Shown here: piece after piece, positions 8,290-15,000 of the stretch | Layout of the letters: each line of letters starts with the position of its first letter | Numbering within the stretch: position 1 is the stretch's first letter | Assembly: GCA_029531795.1 (NCBI GenBank) | Contig: JAPEIS010000028.1 | Coordinates: forward strand, 1 to 15,000 | Length of the DNA: 15,000 nt | Source of the DNA: Sclerotinia nivalis | Taxonomy: Eukaryota; Ascomycota; Leotiomycetes; Helotiales; Sclerotiniaceae | Reading direction: 5' to 3' | Program-made: the position numbers and the translations under genes | Notes under the pieces: model-generated | Seen by the model: the letters and a program-made list of their open reading frames with translations, nothing else | Told to the model about the DNA's origin: nothing | Database searches by the model: none

Positions 8290-8426
8290 TTTATTGATTG
8301 AAGGATTGCTTTGATTTTTATTTTTATTTTTATTTTATGTTATTTTTGGATTTTCTTTGTATAAGGCGTTGGGTTTTGGTTCGGAAAGATTGAGTTTGTA
8401 TAAACTTAAAAAAAAAAAAAAAAAAA
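8290..8426 (+). mobile_element. LINE 3'UTR and poly-A tail
   Basis: After the ORF2 stop comes a T-rich leaderless stretch and a run of 19 A at 8408-8426. This is the reverse-transcribed tail expected at the 3' end of a non-LTR element on the plus strand. A matching target duplication could not be found because the true 5' end is not identifiable. Confidence 0.75.
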
Positions 8427-8633
8427 TCTTTATATTAACAAAATCACATTAAAAAGCTCGATTGCGATGACGAAGGAGAGGAGATCAGGAATCGAGGGAT
8501 CTAACTGTATTGTGGAGGACAGCTGAAATATCTACCCAAGGGATTAACTCAATACGCAACGGCAATCATGTAAACCCTGCTGAAGCATTTAGCATATATA
8601 ATACTAGTAAATTTAGATTAGCTAGTTAGAAAC
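8427..8633. other. Spacer, nothing recognised
   Basis: No ORF, RNA gene or repeat could be supported between the LINE tail and the palindrome cluster. Confidence 0.5.
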
Positions 8634-8705
8634 CCAGGGGCCTTCCTCCCCTGGCGTCCTTTGTCCCAATTGGGAATTTGAGGCCTGTGCTTCGCACAGA
8701 GCCTC
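8634..8705. repeat. Cluster of three GC-rich palindromes
   Basis: Three inverted repeats follow each other. CCAGGGG/CCCCTGG occupies 8634-8654 with a 7-base loop. The perfect palindrome TCCCAATTGGGA is at 8664-8675. GAGGC-CTGTGC pairs with GCACAG-A-GCCTC at 8680-8705, with a 3-base loop and one bulge. They are GC-rich in an AT-rich setting and lie just before a CA repeat and a solo LTR. No gene is associated. Confidence 0.75.
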
Positions 8706-8718
8706 GGACGAAAAATAT

Positions 8719-8740
8719 CACACACACACACACACACACA
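8719..8740. repeat. (CA)11 microsatellite
   Basis: Eleven uninterrupted CA units lie between the palindrome cluster and the solo LTR. Confidence 0.9.
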
Positions 8741-8764
8741 TCTCTTCAAGCTGTAGTATAATAT

Positions 8765-8885
8765 TGTTGGAAGTTGCTGAGTCAGCATCCTGTTCGCCGT
8801 ATAACCTCATATATAAGCTTTCTATAGAACCTACACTACAATAAGAACTACACACACTTGCAACTCTACATTTCGTATTCCAACA
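8765..8885 (+). mobile_element. Solo LTR, 121 bp, with AATAT target duplication
   Basis: It begins TGTTGGAA and ends TTCCAACA, a perfect 8-bp inverted terminus with the TG...CA ends of LTR retrotransposons. The five bases on each side, 8760-8764 and 8886-8890, are both AATAT, the 5-bp duplication left by integrase. An internal TATATAAG at 8810-8817 is a likely U3 promoter. No internal domain follows, so it is a solo LTR from recombination between two LTRs. TGTTGG termini and short length fit Ty1/copia. Orientation follows the TATA motif and is tentative. Confidence 0.82.
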
Positions 8886-8890
8886 AATAT

Positions 8891-9341
8891 ATTAGCTACA
8901 CACACAAGAATATATGCTTGAATGCCCTTCCAACAAGAATAACCGAACAAACCGATTGTAGACTTCATTCTTTTATTCTTCTCGATTCGCTGAGATTCTC
9001 AAGATATCTTTCCAGTTTCATTTTTGAATTTCATTCTTTGTTCATTATGAATTGTTTCAAGGGTCAAGGGATGGCCTCGAGGATGTGACAGCTCTAGTAA
9101 AAACTCTTAACTCAAAATGTATTTGGATGGAGAGTGCGTGAGATGGGATTTAATGTGGCTTATGGTTATGGTTTGTGGATGCTCACTTGCCGAGGTTTGT
9201 AGAACTATCTACCCATTCATACAGGCATCTACAATATTTTTCGGCTCTCACCTGGCTACCGATCATCTAGGACGTACATCTAATAACATTTTCTTTTGCA
9301 AGCTGGAGAAGTAATTGAAGATTACGAGCTAGCCTACATGA
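8891..9341. other. Region without a supported gene
   Basis: Two plus-strand ORFs of 76 and 65 codons (8858-9088, 9117-9314) have no recognisable domain and compositions typical of random AT-rich sequence. I see no RNA gene or repeat. Confidence 0.5.
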
Positions 9342-9724
9342 TTACCTTTTGAGCTTCGTAGAGTATTGTGCCTGGATCGCCGCTGGAGTTCGATGCGGAA
9401 GGGCATTATGAATTTCCTTCCAGGAGCAACCGTTCTTTTTCATCCTCAGTATTGTTTTATGTTCCTTTGCTTTCCATGGAATACGCTTCCTCTTAACCGG
9501 CAATTTTGTTGGCTGTATTTTGGAATGTAAAGTGTTGTACGGAGTTAAGGTTTCTGTAGATGTTCTGTTCAATACTTCGGAAAGAACAGGGTAATGGAGG
9601 TGCTTTGGAACATGTTGCAATTGGAATTCAAGATTGTACGTTGTTTCATCCCCGATCTTGGTGCGATTGAGAAAACCTTTGAATGGCCATTCTTGATATT
9701 CGGCGATTGGTGCCGGGTCTATTA
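9342..9724 (-). pseudogene. C-terminal part of the pseudogene with the SANT-like domain
   Basis: This is the last open segment of the minus-strand pseudogene, in the frame downstream of the frameshift. It holds the block EYQEWPFKGFL, a basic linker (VKRKRIPW) and the helix-turn-helix-like domain with conserved W, GCSW, LPHRT and AIQ...KLK. Spacing of aromatic residues fits a single Myb/SANT repeat, usually a DNA- or chromatin-binding fold. The terminal KLKR is followed directly by the stop. Confidence 0.7.
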
Positions 9725-10812
9725 TAACAGAGGAGTTCGAGAGGATTGTGGAGAATAATGGTTGTCCTCCATAGGTATTGGGAGATATCCGTAATCGCCT
9801 TGGGACTGTGTCTCGTCCACTTCAGATTGCGTGAGTGAAGAAAGTGGAGTAAGGATGCAAGCGTCGTCTGCAGGTAGTGAAGGAAGCTTTCGCCGTTTTG
9901 CAGATTGGAGGTCTTTGTCGTCATTACCATTATTGCCAGTCTCAGTCTCCGTTGAATCAGTCTCCGCTGAATGCTACCGCTTCTTTCCTTTTTGCTTATT
10001 ATCATCTTCCTTCTTCCCTATCACCCTTACTACTTTCTGCTGATGCTGATGCTCTCGGAACTCGCTTCCTACTTGCAAATGAAGTGGAGATCCATATCTA
10101 AGCTCTTCGAATCTACCATGGCTGGAAGTGCTTTGATCATGTTCCCAATCAGGATGCGATGGCTGAGCAGAGCGATGGAGACGTGGGGATAAGGAAGAGG
10201 TAGCCAATAATTCCTCTTGCTCATCAAATACTGGAAACATATCTACTTCATAGCCAAAGGCACTTCCCTTGTTTGACTCTCCATTGTCCGCAGCCAATGG
10301 GACGGGGAGATTATGGTGCGAAGATGTCCCGGATCTGTGCTGCACGATTTCATCATCGGTGTATAGGCCGATGTCATTTTGTGAAGACTGAATAGAGCCA
10401 TGGCAATAGCAAGGCTGTTCTTGAGAAGGTGTATAAGCAAAGTCTTGCCGCGACAGGGATATATTGTCGTCCTCGCTAGAGCCGTCGCTTTCCGTATTAA
10501 GCCACGCTCCATGGCCGATGGATAGATCTTGCTTGCTCAGCTCCAGGACAAAATCAGCAGGAACGGAAGAAGATTCAGCATCGGAAGCGTTCGATTCGTT
10601 ATCCTCGAGGATCAGCGGTCTATCTAGAAGAGGTCAGAACACTGCTTATCACAGCGATTAAGAGTTGATATGAATACCTTGAGTGCTTCGGTCATTTTCA
10701 GGCCTGATGATCAAGAACTCCCTGTGCAAAAGCGGGACTGATTCGCTCTCCCCTGAGAAGGAGCAGCCGTCCTTTGGGCGTGAGGCGGTCTCATCCTCCC
10801 AGGATCTATGAA
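9342..10812 (-). pseudogene. Myb/SANT-like DNA-binding protein pseudogene, 5'-truncated
   Basis: The minus strand reconstructs one gene in pieces. Exon 1 (about 10812 to 10678) reads WEDETASRPKDGCSFSG and HREFLIIRPEND. A 54-bp intron (10677-10624, GTATTC...TAG) joins in phase to DRPLILEDNESNASDAE. An acidic, Ser-rich middle follows. An in-frame TAG at 9976-9974 follows GKKR, after which the same frame continues (basic KRRK, then TQSEVDETQSQGDYGYLPIP) to a TAA at 9724-9722. The rest lies in another frame: IAEYQEWPFKGFLNRTKIGD, then at the C-terminus a Myb/SANT-like helical domain (W...GCSWKEIHNALPHRTPAAIQ...STKLKR) and a TAA at 9344-9342. From memory this matches a multicopy, uncharacterised fungal family with the EYQEWP-GFL-R block and a terminal SANT-like domain; a DNA-binding role is inferred from the domain. 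One nonsense change, one frameshift and loss of the start at the copia junction make it a pseudogene. Confidence 0.75.
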
Positions 10813-11555
10813 GAAGTTTTTTCTATTATACAAAGTTTCGTTACTTAGATTCATCGTAAATACAACCTAGCAATCGTAAGAATCAAACAGGATAATGATA
10901 TATTTATCATTAGGATTATAAAAGCTATATTTTTCGAGAAATGGATCAAGCAAAAAGATATTGAACTTGAGTTATCCCCTTCTTATATATAAGAATCTAA
11001 TAGAGGATCAGAACACGCAGGACAAAAAATAGTCACCAAACAAATCAAAATGCAGATCACATCAGGTTCACCAGGCAAACTATAAATAGAAGTGGTACAA
11101 ACTGTAACCTACCTATACAATATAAGTCCTTTGAAGATCAAATCCTTCAAATCTTTAAATGAAATGCTCAATATATAATTCCGTGATTACTTTTGCAAAA
11201 ACAATCTTTTACTCGTAGAGAAAATATCTAACGATCTCTATCCCAATTGGAACAGGATCTATAGATATAAATATCGAGTTTACTTTTTAGATAAAAAAAA
11301 AAAAACTGAAATCAATAAAAGATAGTATAAAATTAATCTTCGAGTATACATTAAATACTTAGTAAGTTATATTTCAGACACATTAATCTATTGTATATGG
11401 ATATCCAAGTTCGATAGAGTTATTATTACTCGAAACGTTATTTTCAATAAAGATTTCATTTATTATATGCATTTTGTTAACCAAATGATCGATATTCATA
11501 ATACGGAAGAGCTCAAGCAATTCGCTCGAGTCCTTGATATGCAGAACCATATCGA
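10801..11555 (+). pseudogene. copia integrase fragment
   Basis: A single frame runs from about 10801 through the integrase. The core includes a second-Asp-like DN in RIKQDNDIFII, then IELELSPSYI and a catalytic Glu in GSEHAGQKIVTK. It continues with IEVVQTVTYLYNISPL, then the C-terminal copia signature IKYLVSYISDTLIYCIWISK and VIITRNVIFNKDFIYY. Stops interrupt the frame at 10846, 10990, 11083, 11176 and 11323; all are TAA or TAG, and there is no frameshift, a pattern of point decay rather than indels. Similarity to copia integrases is by motif recognition. Confidence 0.8.
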
Positions 11556-12113
11556 ATGGACGGGACGATTATTCAATGTGAGGAAAATCAAGATGATTCC
11601 ATTCACTTACCCATTTTCACTGATCGAAAAGCTCTTAATTCATCCATCAAGCGCACTTCAGATCTACCACCCACAGACGAGCTGGCCTCAGGGGTGGATG
11701 CAGATCTGGGGGGTGATAATGGGAATACAGAAGTTGGTCTAGGACCATCCAATTCATTTAAGCCTTCAGGTGATAGCGATGGGGCACACAATGGAGATAT
11801 ACGAACGCCGGTCGATCCTCCCATTAGAGAGACCGGAAATGCTGATTCTGCTATTGAGGGGCAACTATATCTCGCGGGTAAAGATGTTGGTGTTGCTCAA
11901 AGGGATGTTTGTAACGATAACTCGAACCCCGACCTTGCGGAACGTATTGATATGGGGAATATGGAGTTTGAGCCTACTGGTTATACCACCGAAGTTCTTC
12001 GCAATGTCTACGAAAGTGATTCAGAGTCTCCTCCAATCGTTCAAATTCAACGTATCAAGAGGAAGCAAGTACACTGGAATGATCAATTAGAGTATACTGT
12101 AGAGGAAATCTAG
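11556..12113 (+). pseudogene. Integrase-RT linker region of the copia relic
   Basis: A 186-codon open frame shifted relative to the integrase frame. It is acidic and Ser/Asp/Gly/Pro-rich (DLPPTDELASGVDADLGGDN; YESDSESPPIVQIQRIKRKQ). This low-conservation composition is usual between integrase and RT in copia polyproteins. It is not a separate gene: no promoter or independent start is apparent, and position and strand fit the polyprotein. Confidence 0.65.
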
Positions 12114-12614
12114 TCGCCGGAAAGATTGCCGTGCCCTACACTATTTCTCATTAGGCTCATCGAGGATTCGCGGACTCATGATCTTGAGAGGATATCAAAG
12201 ATAGTTCGTCTTATGAGGATTGAAATACCTAGGGCTTAGATTAATCCGTCTGAGTTTCAATCATTCGATTACCAACTGGAGTTACCTCTTTTCAAATACT
12301 GCGTCCTAGAGCAACCAGCACGCATCCGAAGGCAATTACGCATACAGCAACGCCATCAGGGAAACAATCTCAATGCTGGATCCTATATTGGAACTGTCAT
12401 TGTGCAAAAGACGGGCTCATTGAGCTCAACCCACCTCAACGACTTTCATTCTACCTTCTGGCCCGATCAACCTGGAATGGATGATATGGAAGATCGTTCC
12501 CAATTTGTGACAGTTCATAGCATGATCATCGTTGGAACTGAAACAAGGCCACCATTGCTATCCATCTGGTTTACAATCAATAGATTATAGGCAATAGCTC
12601 TCTTTTGAATTCAT
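12114..12614 (+). pseudogene. Decayed linker before the RT
   Basis: Several short frames remain, among them one containing LNDFHSTFWPDQPGMDD, weakly like the stretch ahead of RT in fungal copia elements. Stops occur in all frames. No other feature is apparent. Confidence 0.45.
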
Positions 12615-13339
12615 ATGTCTGCAGTTCCCAAATTACCTCGCTTTTATCATCAATTAGAAGATCATCAAATGGGATATTGGTTCAAGCAGGACTGCGATAT
12701 TGAGGTTAATAACCTTAAGGCTAGGAATACCTGGCGTGAAATCGATGCCGGATCGGAACCTATAAAACCGATCCCTCTTCAATGGGTGTTTACATACAAA
12801 TGCGATGATCAAGGCTTAATCACTCGTTGCCGCTCTCGACTAGTGGTACGAGGAGATCTTCAAGCTAAGAGTACTATTGAGACTACTTATGCCGCTACAC
12901 TCGCAAGCCGATCATTCCGAATCGTTATGGCAATCGTTGCCAAATACGATCTCGAAATCAAGCAGTACGATGTAATCAACTCCTTCGTCAATGCTCTGCG
13001 CGATCCTTCTGGTATGCTATCTCCCCGACGACTACAAAGTCCCCAACAAAAACGTTATTATCGATCGAGCCCTATATGGTCTACGTGATTCCCCAGCCAT
13101 ATAGTTCAGGGATTTCACCCGGACGCTCGAAAAACTCGGACTGGTACAATGTAAGGAGGAGCCGTGTCTTTATATAAACCCAGAGCACATCGTTATGATC
13201 TTATTCTTTGTGGATAACGTTCAGATCATATACCACAAAAAGAACGAATTAGCTGTCACAAAAATCACTGAAGGAATCAAAGCTGCATATGAGCTACGTG
13301 ATCTTGGAGACACAAAATGGTTCCTAGGAATACATCCTT
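12615..13339 (+). pseudogene. copia reverse transcriptase, frameshifted, active site altered
   Basis: The first frame (to about 13010) shows LPRFYHQLEDH, IPLQWVFTYKCDDQG, RSRLVVRGDLQ, YAATLASRSFRIVM and motif A IKQYDVINSFVNA with its Asp. Near 12996-13015 the frame shifts; the next reads YLPDDYKVPNKN, RALYGLRDSP, a TAG at about 13100, then KEEPCLYI and LRDLGDTKWFLGI up to about 13339. The catalytic box, normally YVDD, reads FFVDN here, so the second Asp is Asn. A nonfunctional relic of a Ty1/copia RT. Confidence 0.85.
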
Positions 13340-14191
13340 CGTAATCGATCCAAGAAAAAGTTGTGGCTAGCTTATAACATATACATTGAGAAGATTGCTA
13401 AGAAATTCAAAGCAACAAATGGGACTGCAAGCACACCGCTGCCCATAATGGTATTTCGGAAAAACTCAGGTCAGGCTTTTATATATATCGTCAAGATGTA
13501 TCAGGAGAAAGTAGGATCAGTCCTATATACTACGATCACTATAAGAGTAGATGTATCGTTCGCTGCTTCGCAACTAAGCCACTATCTGACCAATCCTTCG
13601 AGTGATCATATGAAAACTGTTGATCATTGCCTCGAATATCTCTGGAATACAAGATTCCTTGCAATACAATACAGCGATGATCAGATACCACAACTTCTTG
13701 TTTTCTCGGACATTTCTTTCGCGGATGATCCAGATACTCGTTGATCATCCCAAGGGTACGTTATATCCCTTTTCGGTGGTTTAATTGTGTGGAAAGCATC
13801 TAAGCAGGATACTGTGACTACTTCAACTACTGAAGCCGAACTCCTCGGCGTCGAGCATACATCGAAAGAAACCATAGCAATTCTACATTTCCTAAAGGAA
13901 ATTGATCTTGCAGTGAAAGAACCAATAATTATATTCTGTGATAACCAGCAAGCTATTAGGCTGGTGATCGATGAGAACGAACGAATCACTATCAAATTAA
14001 GGTATGTCGATATACAAAACATGTGGTTGCGACAGGAATATTCAAAAGGGAGCTTCAATGTGATCCACCTTCCAACTGCCGATATGACCGCCGACGGGCT
14101 CACCAAGAACCTCACACGACAAAAGTTCGAACACTTCCGCTCACTCCTGAACCTACAGGATATTAGCAACAAGATCACGGAGATTGAGTAA
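13340..14191 (+). pseudogene. copia RT end and RNase H
   Basis: After another frameshift near 13335, one frame continues to the pol stop. It includes RNRSKKKLWLAYNIYIEKIA, QEKVGSVLYTTITIRVDVSF, the RNase H start LLVFSDISFADD (first Asp), TSTTEAELL (Glu), IIFCDNQQAI (Asp), LRYVDIQNMWLRQE and DMTADGLTKNL. A TGA at 13742-13744 stands where an Arg codon (CGA) is expected, directly before SSQGYVISLFGG. This is the best preserved part of the relic. Confidence 0.88.
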
Positions 14192-14722
14192 GAATAATCA
14201 CGGACCACCTGTTGCATTGTGCACTTTCGAGCTTAACACCACCATAATACCATACAAAATTGGAGAAATTTGCTCGCACATGCACACAACATCAGCTAGT
14301 TCGTGACTACTGTTACAATATCCTCCTACTCAATAAAAACCCTACAATGGAACGAAAGTTAATTAATTCATTGCCGACTCTTCCTCTTTTTCTTCTCCTT
14401 TTCGATATCTCTCCTCTCTTCGATCCTCGGTCGAATTCATGTAAAAGTGACGCCACTCAAATTGGACAGAAAACCGATCGTATGCATCTATAGACAAATT
14501 TCTTCGAATTAGTATGCGATCGAGGTCCTCTTCAGTCCACTCTTGCGCGATGGTTGTCAGGGTTTGGATCACCTCAAGCACCACCTTCATAGCAATCACA
14601 ATTAGTATGCTACGAAGGTGGGGGTGAGATAACTTATTTTCAGACCCTTTTTAATCGTACTTTCCTTTTTCGGCCGTGCCTTTTCGAATCTCATCGGGCT
14701 CTTCGAAATGTCGTCGCGTTTT
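14192..14722. other. Region after the copia relic, no supported gene
   Basis: No LTR, PPT or RNA gene was identified. A 78-codon minus-strand ORF (14599-14363) starts MIAMKVVLEVIQ and contains QEWTEEDLDRILIRR, faintly like a Myb/SANT W...ED helix, followed by a charged tail over a simple C/T-rich stretch. It cannot be supported as a gene. GCATACTAATT occurs twice on the minus strand (near 14514 and 14611). Confidence 0.4.
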
Positions 14723-14921
14723 GGTCAATTTGGTCAATTAAATCGACCAAGTCGACCAATACACCACAACTTACCCTCATTTCGTTATACCAATTGATCA
14801 ATACGGTCAATACGATCAATTCAATCCAAAATGATCAATGTTCGGAATGGTCAATATGGTCAAGGGGTCAATCTTGTCGATATTATCACAAAATGGTCAA
14901 TTTGGTCAATTAATCGACCAA
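14723..14921. repeat. Array of 9-bp GGTCAAT-type units in both orientations
   Basis: GGTCAATTT-like nonamers start at 14723, 14732, 14796, 14805, 14814, 14833, 14849, 14858 (shortened), 14866, 14875 (TGTCGATAT), 14895 and 14904. Inverted CGACCAA units lie at 14744, 14753 and 14915. Consensus is GRTCAATWY. The first and last clusters are near copies: two direct units, an AATTA spacer, then inverted units, so each can fold back on itself. Confidence 0.8.
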
Positions 14922-15000
14922 ATTGAACCACGCCACCAAATACAATAAGAATCACTTGAAATTGATACCCACACATTACCAAGACCTATACTCCACTTTG

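Larger units (their letters stand above)
10801..14191 (+). mobile_element. Ty1/copia retrotransposon pol relic, no LTRs
   Basis: Integrase, linker, reverse transcriptase and RNase H follow in the copia order. The left end is cut at about 10801, inside the integrase catalytic core, against the Myb/SANT pseudogene; gag, protease and the N-terminal integrase zinc domain are absent. The right end is the pol stop at 14189-14191. No polypurine tract plus TGTTGG-type LTR follows within the window, so both LTRs are lost or too decayed to see. Damage is dense in the integrase (five stops in one frame) and lighter in RNase H (one stop). Confidence 0.88.

Noticed and set aside
8858..9314. Two small plus-strand ORFs (76 and 65 codons)
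   Set aside because: No motif or splice context; the first starts inside the solo LTR.
9646..10005. 119-codon minus-strand ORF
   Set aside because: It is out of frame with the recognisable SANT-family segments on either side and lacks their composition.
13681..14217. 178-codon minus-strand ORF
   Set aside because: It mirrors the clear copia RNase H coding sequence on the plus strand and has no recognisable domain.
14200..14500. 3' LTR of the copia relic
   Set aside because: No polypurine tract, no TGTTGG start and no resemblance to the solo LTR at 8765-8885 could be found.
14363..14599. 78-codon minus-strand ORF with EWTEEDLDRIL
   Set aside because: Only a faint resemblance to a SANT helix; the tail is a translated purine-rich tract and no splice partner was found.

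Overview
The window looks like accessory, repeat-rich DNA from a filamentous ascomycete (Pezizomycotina). The evidence is short introns of 48-67 bp with CTAAC-type branch sites, a fungal STAND/NLR gene with ankyrin repeats, a Tad1-like LINE, a Ty1/copia retrotransposon relic, and a degraded gene of a fungal Myb/SANT-like family. The intergenic DNA is AT-rich, and many coding relics carry stops of the kind produced by C-to-T or G-to-A change, which would fit old RIP. No lineage below class can be assigned from sequence alone.

Layout: 1-204 is one long imperfect palindrome, like a MITE or the ends of a small DNA transposon. 205-1211 is upstream DNA with a possible TATA box and a 5'UTR intron. 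1212-5779 (+) is the main gene: an NLR with an N-terminal fungal NLR domain, a coiled-coil-like region, a NACHT NTPase, a winged-helix-like region and about 16 almost identical ankyrin repeats. Its exons reconstruct well, including a GC-AG intron, but a TAA and a frame break near the P-loop leave it uncertain whether it still encodes one protein.

5780-8430 is a mosaic: two diverged copies of a short dispersed element with a conserved hairpin, an 80-bp GC-rich tandem duplication, and two pieces of a Tad1-like LINE (RT fragment, then RNase H end plus poly-A). 8630-8890 holds a cluster of three palindromes, a CA microsatellite and a 121-bp solo LTR with a 5-bp target duplication.

9342-10812 (-) is a pseudogene of a Myb/SANT-like fungal family. 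It is truncated at its 5' end exactly where a Ty1/copia pol relic begins (10801-14191, +): integrase, linker, RT and RNase H in order, with stops, frameshifts and an altered RT active site. The right edge (14723-14921) is an array of 9-bp GGTCAAT-like units in both orientations.

The only candidate living system is the NLR. Such genes act in non-self recognition and regulated cell death in fungi; its near-identical, locally variable repeats are the expected signature of a fast-evolving recognition surface. The rest is a transposon graveyard around it, a typical setting for such genes.
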